Origin: an uncultured Variovorax sp.
Lineage (GTDB): Bacteria > Pseudomonadota > Gammaproteobacteria > Burkholderiales > Burkholderiaceae_C
Assembly: GCA_913776885.1 (NCBI GenBank)
Contig: CAJYQC010000370.1
Location: 1 to 52,563 of the forward strand
Length of the DNA stretch: 52,563 nucleotides
Direction of reading: 5' to 3'
Within the stretch, counting starts at the first letter, position 1, and every line of letters begins with the position of its first letter. The position numbers and the translations under genes were made by a program. A model generated the notes under the pieces. The model did not search any database. It had not been told where the DNA came from and saw only the letters and a program-made list of their open reading frames with translations. Of the stretch, positions 30,820 through 39,510 are shown one piece after another.

Positions 30820-32127
30820 TTGGGCAGGCAGTCTTCGCGTCCTGAAGTGCGCCGCCGAGGGTCGCTCAGGGCGATCGTCTGGACTTTCGTCCTGACGGTG
30901 GCCGCCACGCTGCTGGTGCTCAACTTCACCAGCGGCGAGAAGAAACTCGACGAGCAGGTCAAGCGCGAGTACGCCCTGCACGACGCGCAGTACCAGCGCG
31001 CGCTGGGCGTGATGCTCGGGCCTCCCATCACCGGCGGCAACCGCTTCGAGGCCTTCCAGAACGGCGACAAGATATTCCCGCCGATGCTCGCCGCCATCCG
31101 CGGCGCCAAGCGAAGCATCACCTTCGAGACCTATATCTACTGGTCCGGCGACATCGGCCGGCAGTTCGCCGACGCGCTTTCGGAGCGCGCCCGCGCGGGC
31201 GTGAAGGTGCACGTGCTGCTCGACTGGGTGGGCAGCGCCAAGGTCGACGCCGACTTCGTGCGCGAGATGGAAAGCGCGGGTGTGCAGATCCGCAAGTTCC
31301 ACAAGCCGAGCTGGTACGACATCGCGCGCATGAACAATCGCACCCACCGCAAGCTGCTGGTGGTCGACGGCCGCACCGGCTTCACCGGCGGCGTGGGCAT
31401 CGCGCCCGAATGGACCGGCAACGCGCAGGACGCCGAGCACTGGCGCGATTCGCACTACAAGGTCGAGGGCCCGGTGGTGGCGCAGATGCAGGCCGTGTTC
31501 ATGGACAACTGGGTGAAGGTGTCGGGGGACGTGCTGCACGGCGAAATCTACTTTCCGCCGATCTCTGCGGCGGGCGATGGTCGCGCGCAGATGTTCAGCA
31601 GCTCGCCCTCCGGCGGCAGCGAGAGCATGCACCTCATGTACCTGCTGTCGATCGCGGCGGCCACCAAGACCATCGACCTGTCGAGCGCCTACTTCGTGCC
31701 GGACGACCTGACCGTGGGTGCGCTGGTCGCGGCCATGAAGCGCGGCGTGCGGCTGCGCATCATCACGCCGGGCCCGATCATCGATTCGCAGACCGTGCGC
31801 GGCGCCTCGCGCGCGGCATGGGGTCCGCTGCTGGAGGCGGGTGCCGAGATCAGCGAATACCAGCCGACCATGTTCCACTGCAAGGTCTTCACGGTCGATG
31901 GGCTGCTGGTATCGGTGGGCTCAACCAACTTCGACAACCGCTCCTTCCGCCTGAACGACGAGGCCAACCTCAACATCTACGACGAGGCCTTCGCCGCCGA
32001 GCAGACGGCGCAGTTCGAGGCCGACCTGCGCCAGTCTAGGCGCCTGACGTACGAGGCCTGGAAGGACCGGCCGCTGCGCGAGAAGGCGATGGAGCACCTG
32101 GCGGCGCTGCTGTCTTCGCAGCTCTAG
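30820..32127 (+). CDS. Cardiolipin synthase / phospholipase D family protein
   Basis: Two HKD motifs: NRTHRKLLVVDGRTGFTGGVGI and FHCKVFTVDGLLVSVGSTNFDNRSF; N-terminal TM helix. TTG start assumed. Confidence 0.9.
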   Translation: MGRQSSRPEVRRRGSLRAIVWTFVLTVAATLLVLNFTSGEKKLDEQVKREYALHDAQYQRALGVMLGPPITGGNRFEAFQNGDKIFPPMLAAIRGAKRSITFETYIYWSGDIGRQFADALSERARAGVKVHVLLDWVGSAKVDADFVREMESAGVQIRKFHKPSWYDIARMNNRTHRKLLVVDGRTGFTGGVGIAPEWTGNAQDAEHWRDSHYKVEGPVVAQMQAVFMDNWVKVSGDVLHGEIYFPPISAAGDGRAQMFSSSPSGGSESMHLMYLLSIAAATKTIDLSSAYFVPDDLTVGALVAAMKRGVRLRIITPGPIIDSQTVRGASRAAWGPLLEAGAEISEYQPTMFHCKVFTVDGLLVSVGSTNFDNRSFRLNDEANLNIYDEAFAAEQTAQFEADLRQSRRLTYEAWKDRPLREKAMEHLAALLSSQL

Positions 32128-32152
32128 TGCCGCGCGGGGGCACACTCGCGCG

Positions 32153-32839
32153 ATGACTGCACCGCATGAACTCTCCATCGATGTGAGGCCCGGCATTGCG
32201 GTGTCGGCCCTCGCGATGTCGCCACCCTCTGCCGACGCCTGCCTGGTGCTCGCGCACGGCGCGGGCGGGGGCATGGCGCATCCCTTCATGCAGGCCGTGG
32301 CCGAAGGCCTCGCCGAGCGGCGCATCGCCACGCTGCGTTATCAGTTCCCCTACATGGAACAGGGCAGCAAGCGTACGGACGCACCGCCGCTGGCGCATGA
32401 CACGGTGCGCGCGGCTGTGGCCTGCGCATCGGCGCGGCTGCCGGGCATGCGCCTCTTCGCGGGCGGCAAGTCGTTCGGCGGCCGCATGACATCGCAGGCC
32501 CAGGCACTGGCGCCGCTTGCGGGCGTCGAGGGGCTGGTCTTTCTCGGGTTTCCGCTGCACCCGTCGGGTGCGCCCGCGAAGGCGGCCGAGCGGGCGGCGC
32601 ACCTGCGCGAGGTCGAGGTGCCCATGCTCTTCGCGCACGGGCCGCGCGACACGCTGGCAGAGCCGGCTTGCTTCGACGCCACCGTGCAGGCGCTGGGGCC
32701 GATCGCCACCGTGCTGGAGATCGACGGCGCCGATCACTCCTTCCATGTGCTCAAGCGCACCGGCCGCACCGACGAGGAGGCGCTCGACGAAGTGCTAGAC
32801 GGCATCGCGGTGTGGCTGCAGGCCTGGCGCATCGGCTGA
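32153..32839 (+). CDS. Alpha/beta-hydrolase (KANL3/Tex30-like dienelactone hydrolase fold)
   Basis: CLVLAHGAGGGMAHPFMQAVAEGLAERRIATLRYQFPYMEQG...FAGGKSFGGRMTSQA. Confidence 0.8.
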   Translation: MTAPHELSIDVRPGIAVSALAMSPPSADACLVLAHGAGGGMAHPFMQAVAEGLAERRIATLRYQFPYMEQGSKRTDAPPLAHDTVRAAVACASARLPGMRLFAGGKSFGGRMTSQAQALAPLAGVEGLVFLGFPLHPSGAPAKAAERAAHLREVEVPMLFAHGPRDTLAEPACFDATVQALGPIATVLEIDGADHSFHVLKRTGRTDEEALDEVLDGIAVWLQAWRIG

Positions 32840-32999
32840 CGCCGGCCGGCGCGGGGTCGTCCTACGACGTGTCGCCCGACGGGACGACGCGGTGGGAGCA
32901 CAGCTTTTCTGACGATGTGCATTCGACGGACGGCAAATCGAAAAGAGTCAGACAGCCATCCAAGTCCAAGGAACATCATCAACTGAAAGGATCAACGCC

Positions 33000-33503
33000 A
33001 TGGCATACGAAAACACTTCCCTCGACACCATGCAGCCGACCGGCCCCGTGCTGGCGCAGGACGACGTGGTGGACGTGCTCAACGACCTGCTGGAGAACTC
33101 GCGCGACGGCGAGTACGGGTTCCGCGCCTGCGCCGAGGAGGTCGAGAGCCCCGCGGCGAAGCAGCTGTTCGCCAACCGCGCCGAGGAGTGCCGCAAGGCC
33201 GGTATCGAACTGATGGCCCTCATCACTGCCTACGGCGGCAAGCCGGCAGACGGCGGCACCGCCAGCGGTGCGCTGCATCGCGGGTGGGTGCACGTGAAGG
33301 GCTCGCTGGGCGCCAACAGCGAACTCTCGATCCTCGAATCGTGCGAGCGCGGTGAAGACACCGGCGTGGCGCGCTATCGCAAGGCGCTGAAGCAGAACCT
33401 GCCTGCCGACGTGCGCAGCGTGGTCGCTGCCCAGGCCGAAGGCGCGCAGCGCAACCACGACCAGATCCGCGACCTGCGCAACGCAGCGCGCGCTCGCGAC
33501 TGA
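33000..33503 (+). CDS. PA2169/DUF2383 family four-helix-bundle protein
   Basis: DDVVDVLNDLLENSRDGEYGFRACAEEVESPAAKQLFANRAEECRKAGIEL. Confidence 0.82.
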   Translation: MAYENTSLDTMQPTGPVLAQDDVVDVLNDLLENSRDGEYGFRACAEEVESPAAKQLFANRAEECRKAGIELMALITAYGGKPADGGTASGALHRGWVHVKGSLGANSELSILESCERGEDTGVARYRKALKQNLPADVRSVVAAQAEGAQRNHDQIRDLRNAARARD

Positions 33504-33532
33504 TCGATCGCCGCCAAGCGTTTCTCGCATGA

Positions 33533-33556
33533 AGGCCGGGCTAGCCCGGCCTTTTT
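33533..33556 (+). terminator. Intrinsic terminator after the DUF2383 gene
   Basis: GGCCGGGCTAGCCCGGCC followed by TTTTT. Confidence 0.85.
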
Positions 33557-33613
33557 CATGGGCGCCGCACGCTCCGGGAATTCCCCGATGCCCATGTCCG
33601 TGGCTCGATGGGA

Positions 33614-33640
33614 TAGTTAGTTCGGCCTTCAAACTAACTA
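33614..33640. promoter_or_regulatory. Candidate ROK/XylR operator upstream of xylF
   Basis: TAGTTAGTT-N9-AACTAACTA, perfect 9-bp arms. Confidence 0.65.
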
Positions 33641-33689
33641 ATTTCTTACTTGGCTGTCGCCCTGCGGGCGAATCATTCAGGAGACATCG

Positions 33690-34724
33690 ATGCGACTGAA
33701 ACAAACCTTGGCCGCCATGGCCTTCGCCACGGCACTCGGTTCCACGGCCGTGGGCGCGATGGCGCAGACCGTGGTCGGCGTGAGCTGGTCCAACTTCCAG
33801 GAAGAGCGCTGGAAGACCGACGAGGCGGCCATCAAGGCCGAGCTGGAGAAGCTCGGCGCCAAGTACATCAGCGCCGATGCGGGCGGCTCGCCAGAGAAGC
33901 AACTGGGCGACATCGAGGGCCTGATGTCGAAGGGCGCGAAGGCGCTCATCGTGCTGGCGATGGACAAGGACGCCATCCTGCCGGCCGTCACCAAGGCCAC
34001 GCGCCAGAAGGTGCCCGTGATCGCCTATGACCGGCTGATCGAGGCGCCCGGCGTCTTCTACATCACCTTCGACAACGTCGAGGTCGGCCGCATGGAGGCG
34101 CGCGAGGTCTTCAAGGTCAAGCCCAAGGGCAACTACGTGATCATCAAGGGCTCGCCCAGCGACCCGAACGCCGACTTCCTGCGCGCGGGCCAGCAGGAGG
34201 TGCTGGACGCCGCCATCAAGAAGGGCGACATCAAGATCGTCGGCGACGAATACACCGAAGGCTGGAAGCCCGAGGTCGCGCAGAAGAACATGGAGCAGAT
34301 CCTCACCAAGAACGGCAACAAGGTCGATGCGGTGGTGGCTGCCAACGACGGCACGGCCGGCGGCGCGGTGGCGGCGCTCACTGCCAAGGGCATCCGCGGC
34401 ATTCCGGTATCGGGCCAGGACGCCGACTTCGCGGCGCTCAACCGCATCGCGCTGGGCACGCAGACCGCCACCATCTTCAAGGACTCGCGCGAGCTGGGCC
34501 GCGAAGCCGCCATCGCGGCGATCGCGCTGTCGCAGGGCAAGCCTGTCGACAAGGCCGCACCGTGGAACTCGGGGCCGAAGAAGGTCTCGCTGCAGTCGCG
34601 CCTGCTGACGCCGGTGGCCGTGACCCGCGACAACCTCGACCTCGTGGTCAAGGCCGGCTGGATCAAGAAGGACGAGCTCTGCAAGGGCGTCTCGGGCGCC
34701 AGCGCGCCCGCGGCCTGCAAGTAA
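33690..34724 (+). CDS. xylF: D-xylose-type ABC transporter substrate-binding protein
   Basis: Signal peptide; [49 protein letters not shown]...[12 protein letters not shown]. Confidence 0.9.
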   Translation: MRLKQTLAAMAFATALGSTAVGAMAQTVVGVSWSNFQEERWKTDEAAIKAELEKLGAKYISADAGGSPEKQLGDIEGLMSKGAKALIVLAMDKDAILPAVTKATRQKVPVIAYDRLIEAPGVFYITFDNVEVGRMEAREVFKVKPKGNYVIIKGSPSDPNADFLRAGQQEVLDAAIKKGDIKIVGDEYTEGWKPEVAQKNMEQILTKNGNKVDAVVAANDGTAGGAVAALTAKGIRGIPVSGQDADFAALNRIALGTQTATIFKDSRELGREAAIAAIALSQGKPVDKAAPWNSGPKKVSLQSRLLTPVAVTRDNLDLVVKAGWIKKDELCKGVSGASAPAACK

Positions 34725-34748
34725 GGCCACACCAAAGACGAGCAGCGC

Positions 34749-34786
34749 GCCGGCGCCATCCTCGCAAGGGGCGCTGGCCTTTTTTC
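34749..34786 (+). terminator. Terminator-like hairpin between xylF and xylH
   Basis: GCCGGCGCC / GGCGCTGGC (one G-T wobble) followed by CTTTTTT. Confidence 0.7.
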
Positions 34787-34878
34787 TCCTTCCCATGCAA
34801 CGCACCAGCTGCCGGCGCAAACGCGTCCGGCCGGCGGGGGCCTGCGCATCCGTCCGTCACCCCGAGGGGATCTGAATC

Positions 34879-36078
34879 ATGAGCAACCCATCGTCGTCCA
34901 CGCCGGGCTGGTGGCGCCGCAGCGGCATCGACCTGCGGCTCATCCTGATGTGCGTGCTGCTGGTCGTCATGGCCGTGGTCTTCAGCGTGATGTCGGGCGG
35001 CGTGTTCCTCTCGCCCGAGAACCTCTACAACGTCGCGCAGCAGACGGCGGTGGTGGGCATCGTGTCCACCGTGATGGTGCTGATCATCGTGGCGCGCCAC
35101 ATCGACCTGTCGGTGGGCTCGGTGATGGGCTTCGTGGGCGTGCTGATCGCCTACCTGCAGTACACCTCCGGCTGGTCGTGGCCCACGGCCTGCCTCGCGG
35201 GGCTCGCTGTGGCGCTGCTGGTGTCCATCTACCAGGGCTGGCTCACGGCGGTGCTGGGCGTGCCTTCGTTCGTAGTCACGCTGGGCGGGCTGATGTCCTT
35301 TCGCGGCGCGGCCTTCCTGGTGGCCGACGGCAAGACGCAGCCGGTGAACGACGAGTTCTTCCAGCGCCTGGGCGGCGGCTACGACGGCGGCATCGGCGTC
35401 ACCGCGAGCTGGGTGCTCGCCGCGCTGGTGGCGGTGGTGCTGTTCGTGCGCATGGTGCAGAAGCGCCGCGCGCGCCAGCGCTACGACATGCCCACCGAGG
35501 CGCTGTGGCTCGACGTGCTCATCACCGCAGTGCCGGTGGCGGTGGTGTTCGGCTTCGCGTGGGTCATGAACAGCTACCAGATCTCGTCCAAGAACGAGCC
35601 GCAGGGCATTCCCATTCCGGTGCTGATCTGGGCGGTGGTGGCCATCGTGCTGTCGTTCATCGTGCACCGCACGCGCTTCGGGCGCTACGTGTTCGCGATG
35701 GGCGGCAACCCCGACGCGGCGGCGCTGGTGGGCATTCCGGTCAAGCGCGTCACGCTGATGCTGTTCGCGCTGCTGGCGGTGCTGGTCACCATCGCGGCCA
35801 TCGTGTCGATCGCGCGCCTGAACGCCGGCACCAATTCGCTGGGCACGGGCATGGAGCTGTACGTGATCGCCGCGGCCGTCATCGGCGGCACGGCGCTCGC
35901 GGGCGGCAGCGGGTCGATCTTCGGCTCGGTGCTGGGCGCGCTCATCATGCAGTCGCTCGACAGCGGCATGCTGCTGCTGGACGTGCCCATCGGCAAGCGC
36001 ATGGTCATCATCGGGCAAGTGTTGATCGTCGCTGTGGTGTTCGACGTTCTCTACCGGCGCAAGTTTGGGGAGAACTGA
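34879..36078 (+). CDS. xylH: Sugar ABC transporter permease (XylH-like)
   Basis: [28 protein letters not shown]...[28 protein letters not shown]. Confidence 0.9.
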   Translation: MSNPSSSTPGWWRRSGIDLRLILMCVLLVVMAVVFSVMSGGVFLSPENLYNVAQQTAVVGIVSTVMVLIIVARHIDLSVGSVMGFVGVLIAYLQYTSGWSWPTACLAGLAVALLVSIYQGWLTAVLGVPSFVVTLGGLMSFRGAAFLVADGKTQPVNDEFFQRLGGGYDGGIGVTASWVLAALVAVVLFVRMVQKRRARQRYDMPTEALWLDVLITAVPVAVVFGFAWVMNSYQISSKNEPQGIPIPVLIWAVVAIVLSFIVHRTRFGRYVFAMGGNPDAAALVGIPVKRVTLMLFALLAVLVTIAAIVSIARLNAGTNSLGTGMELYVIAAAVIGGTALAGGSGSIFGSVLGALIMQSLDSGMLLLDVPIGKRMVIIGQVLIVAVVFDVLYRRKFGEN

Positions 36079-36079
36079 A

Positions 36080-36880
36080 ATGGCCGACATCGACACAACC
36101 AAACCCCTCGTCGAACTGCGCGACATCCGCAAGGCCTTCGGCGGCGTGAAGGCCGTGGACGGCGTGAGCGTGAACCTATATCCCGGCGAGGTGGTCGCGC
36201 TGCTGGGCCACAACGGCGCCGGCAAGTCCACGCTGATGAAGATGCTCGCGGGCGCCTACCCGATCGACTCGGGCGACACGCTGATCGCGGGCGAGAAGGT
36301 CAGCATCCGCACGCCAGCCGAGGCGCAGGCGCAGGGCATCGAGACCATCTACCAGACGCTCGCGCTGGCCGACAACCTCGACTCGGTGGCCAACCTCTTC
36401 CTCGGCCGCGAGAAGATGACGCCGTGGAACACGCTCGACGACCACTTCATGGAAGTGCAGGCGCGCAAGGTGTTCCAGCGGCTGAACAGGAACTTCACCA
36501 ACATCCGCGTGCCGGTGCGCAGGCTCTCGGGCGGGCAGCGGCAGGTGGTGGCGATCTCGCGCGCGCTGTACTTCAATGCGCGCATCCTCATCATGGACGA
36601 GCCCTGCGCCGCGCTCGGCCCCGAAGAGACGGCGATGGTCGGCGGCTTGGTGAAGCAGCTCAAGGCCGACGGCGTGGGCATCTTCCTCATCACGCACGAC
36701 ATGCCCGACGTGTTCTCGCTGAGCGACCGCCTCGCGGTGATGAAGAACGGCAGGCTCGTGGGCACCTACCGCACCGCCGACGTGACCGAGGACGAGGTGC
36801 TCGGGATGATCATTGCCGGCAAGCGCCCCGAGGGCAAGGAGCAGGCCCATCACGCGGACACCGCCGCGGCGGCTGCCTGA
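36080..36880 (+). CDS. Sugar ABC transporter ATP-binding protein, single NBD
   Basis: [17 protein letters not shown]...[34 protein letters not shown]; 266 aa. Confidence 0.92.
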   Translation: MADIDTTKPLVELRDIRKAFGGVKAVDGVSVNLYPGEVVALLGHNGAGKSTLMKMLAGAYPIDSGDTLIAGEKVSIRTPAEAQAQGIETIYQTLALADNLDSVANLFLGREKMTPWNTLDDHFMEVQARKVFQRLNRNFTNIRVPVRRLSGGQRQVVAISRALYFNARILIMDEPCAALGPEETAMVGGLVKQLKADGVGIFLITHDMPDVFSLSDRLAVMKNGRLVGTYRTADVTEDEVLGMIIAGKRPEGKEQAHHADTAAAAA

Positions 36881-36904
36881 GCGGAGACTCGGCAGAGGCC
36901 CGAC

Positions 36905-38068
36905 GTGACCACCACCGCCGACCAGCAGCTCGTCAAGCGCATGAACCGCAGCGTGCTGCTGCGGCTGCTGCGCGCGCAGCCGGGCCTCTCGCGCGCGCGG
37001 TTGGCCGGCGAGAGCGGCCTCACCAAGTCGACCGTGAGCCTGCTGGTGCGCGAGCTGATCGACGAGGGCTGGCTCAGCGAGGCCGGTGCGATCGCGGCCG
37101 ACGGCCTTGGTCGGCCTTCCACGCCGCTGCAGATCGACGTGGGCGTGCGCGCGCTCATGGGCGTGGAGATCGCCGTGGAGACCGTGCGCCTCGTGTGCAT
37201 GTCGCTGCAGGGCGATGTTCTGCATTCGCAGAGCCTCGAGCTGACCGACGGCTCGCCCGCGGGCGTGTGTGCGCAGGTCGCGCGCATGGCGGCCGCCGGG
37301 CATGCGAAGCTGCGGCAGCTCGGCCTGCAGCTGTCGGGCATCGGCGTGTGCGTGCCCGGCGCGGTGGACGACTGCACCGGCGTGGTCCGCTTCGCGCCCA
37401 ACCTCGGCTGGCGCAACGTGAGCCTGCTGCCCGCGCTCGAGCAGGCCTTTGCGGCCGCAGGCCTGCCGGGCGTGACCGTGCAGCTGCAGAACGACGCCGA
37501 CGCCGCCGCGCTCGGCGAGTACGAGTTCGCGGCCAGCGTGGGCCAGGAGGGCGAAGATCCGCTGGTCTTCGTCAATTGCGACGTGGGCGTGGGGGCAGGC
37601 GTGGTGCTCAACGACCGGCTGTTCACCGGTGCGCAGGGCATGGCCGGCGAGATCGGCCACACCATCCTGCAGCTCGACGGCCCGCTGTGCTCTTGCGGAC
37701 GGCGCGGCTGCGCCGAAGCCTTCTTCGGCTCGCGCGTGCTGGAGCGCGAAGGCGCCGACCTGAAGCGCGCCGCGGCCTTCTTCGGCGTGCTGCTGCAGAA
37801 CCTGTGGGTCACCTTCAACCCGCGCGCCATCGTGCTCGGCGGCAAGGCCTGCGCCGACCACCGGGGCTTCGCGCAGGCGGCATTCGAATGCGTGAAGCGC
37901 CATGCGGACGATGCCGGCATGCCGGCGCCGGAGCTGCGCACCGCGCGCTATGCGGAACTCGCACCCGCCGTGGGTGCCGCCGCACTCGCGCTGCACGAGT
38001 ACTTGAGGCCGCTGCAGCCCGATGCGAAGGCGCGCCGGGCGCGCGCGTTGGCGCGCGCGGCGGTCTGA
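36905..38068 (+). CDS. ROK family transcriptional regulator (XylR-like)
   Basis: N-terminal wHTH (LLRLLRAQPGLSRARLAGESGLTKSTVSLLVRELIDEGWL) plus ROK motifs (GEIGHTILQLDGPLCSCGRRGCAEAFFG). Confidence 0.92.
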   Translation: MTTTADQQLVKRMNRSVLLRLLRAQPGLSRARLAGESGLTKSTVSLLVRELIDEGWLSEAGAIAADGLGRPSTPLQIDVGVRALMGVEIAVETVRLVCMSLQGDVLHSQSLELTDGSPAGVCAQVARMAAAGHAKLRQLGLQLSGIGVCVPGAVDDCTGVVRFAPNLGWRNVSLLPALEQAFAAAGLPGVTVQLQNDADAAALGEYEFAASVGQEGEDPLVFVNCDVGVGAGVVLNDRLFTGAQGMAGEIGHTILQLDGPLCSCGRRGCAEAFFGSRVLEREGADLKRAAAFFGVLLQNLWVTFNPRAIVLGGKACADHRGFAQAAFECVKRHADDAGMPAPELRTARYAELAPAVGAAALALHEYLRPLQPDAKARRARALARAAV

Positions 38069-39373
38069 TCAGCCGGCCGCGTCGTCTTTTTCTTCGCCGG
38101 CGTCGCGCCAGCCGCGCAGCCGCCGGTAGAGCGTGCCGCGCGACACCCTCAGCTGTCGCGCCGCCTGCGACACATTGCCGCCGTGCGCGGCGAGCGTCTC
38201 CTCGATCAGCTTTCGGCTGTGCTCGCGCAGCGTGGTCTCGGCCTGGGGCGAGGCCTCGGCGTCGTCCGCATCGGCGCGGGCCTCGGCCGCCGCGAGCTGC
38301 ATCTGCCGGGCTTCGCGCGTCTCGATGGCCAGCGGCGGCGCTTCGCCCGGCATCGCCACCGCGTGGCGGAAGTCCGCGCCGTCGGCGCCGCCCTTGAGCT
38401 GCGCCTGCATCCACACGCCCAGGCCGCTGGCCAGCCGCAGCGGCTGCGCGGCCTCGCGCCGGCCGAGCCGCAGCAGGCTCGCGAGGTCGTGGCCCAGCAG
38501 GAACTCCACGTCGCGCTCGTCCGCCGCCTCGGGCAGCCGCCCCAGCAGCCGCGCGCCGGCGTTGTTGAGCCAGGCGATGGTGCCGTCGGGCGCGATGCCG
38601 GCCAGCGCTTCGAGCGGCGTGCCCAGCAGCGTCGGGCTGGCCTGGAAGCGCAGGATCAGGTGGTCGCGCGACTGCGCCTGCAGCAGCCTGTTCTCGATGG
38701 TGGTGGCGTACAGCGCCACCATCGCTGCCGCGTCGAAGCCGAAGCGCCGCTCCTCCACCGTGAGATCGAGCACGCCCGCCAGCCGGCCCGTCACGTCGCG
38801 GATCGGCGCGGCGGCGCATTGCATGTGGCACAGCAGGTCGAAGTAGTGCTCGGCGCCGTCCACCGTGCAGGCCTGGCCGGTGCTCGCGACGATGCCCGGT
38901 GCCGTGGTGCCGACGATGTGCTCGGCGATGTTCACGCCCACGCGCGCCGTCTTGCGCAGCACCGGCTGGTGCGCCGCGGCCGGCTGCTGCGTGACGTGCA
39001 CCACCACGCCCTCGCGGTCGGTGAGGATGACGCGGCAGTCGGTGCCTGCGAGCGCGTGCTCCATCTGCCCCAGCTCCTGGCGCGCTGCTTCGAGCAGCTG
39101 GCGGTTGCGCGCGAGCGTGGCATGCAGCCGGCTCGGCGTGACCGGGTCGAAGGGCACGATGCGCTGGCGGTCGGCGTGGGTGCGGCTGCAGCGCATCCAC
39201 GACTGGATCACCGCCTCGCCCACCAGCCCCGAGGGCCGCACGCCCTCCTCGAAGAACTGCTGCCGCGCGAGCGCCACGCGCTGCGCGGGCGTGCTGGCGA
39301 AGAGCTGGCGCGGGGCATCGGGCGTGCCGATGCCTGCATCGCGGCCTCCAGCAAGGCTTCTGTCGAGGGCCAT
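38069..39373 (-). CDS. AcoR-like GAF-PAS-Fis HTH regulator lacking the sigma54 AAA+ domain
   Basis: SWMRCSRTHADRQ; GAF-like NIAEHIVGTTAPGIVASTGQACTVDGAEHYF; PAS-like IAPDGTIAWLNNAGARLLG; Fis HTH LIEETLAAHGGNVSQAARQLRVSRGTLYRRLR. No Walker A/GAFTGA found. Confidence 0.85.
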   Translation of the reverse strand: MALDRSLAGGRDAGIGTPDAPRQLFASTPAQRVALARQQFFEEGVRPSGLVGEAVIQSWMRCSRTHADRQRIVPFDPVTPSRLHATLARNRQLLEAARQELGQMEHALAGTDCRVILTDREGVVVHVTQQPAAAHQPVLRKTARVGVNIAEHIVGTTAPGIVASTGQACTVDGAEHYFDLLCHMQCAAAPIRDVTGRLAGVLDLTVEERRFGFDAAAMVALYATTIENRLLQAQSRDHLILRFQASPTLLGTPLEALAGIAPDGTIAWLNNAGARLLGRLPEAADERDVEFLLGHDLASLLRLGRREAAQPLRLASGLGVWMQAQLKGGADGADFRHAVAMPGEAPPLAIETREARQMQLAAAEARADADDAEASPQAETTLREHSRKLIEETLAAHGGNVSQAARQLRVSRGTLYRRLRGWRDAGEEKDDAAG

Positions 39374-39417
39374 GGGTTCGCTGCCTCCCGTTTCAGGATT
39401 CACACCGGCGTCGAATG

Positions 39418-39434
39418 TGTTCCGCAATGGAACA
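39418..39434. promoter_or_regulatory. Candidate activator site between the AcoR-like regulator and the PQQ-ADH
   Basis: TGTTCC-GCAAT-GGAACA perfect inverted repeat. Confidence 0.55.
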
Positions 39435-39510
39435 GCGCCGGACTGGGGAAATCCCGAAGATGAACGCGCGGCCCGTCCCGACGATTCTTGGCGCACAAAG
39501 GAGACCTGCG

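Noticed and set aside
32857-32890. GTCGTCC...GGACGAC inverted repeat after the alpha/beta-hydrolase
   Set aside because: No adjacent T-run and long loop; insufficient to call a terminator.
33657-33671. TCGCCC-TGC-GGGCGA hairpin just before the xylF RBS
   Set aside because: Short and likely by chance at this GC content; noted but not claimed as a riboswitch or leader.
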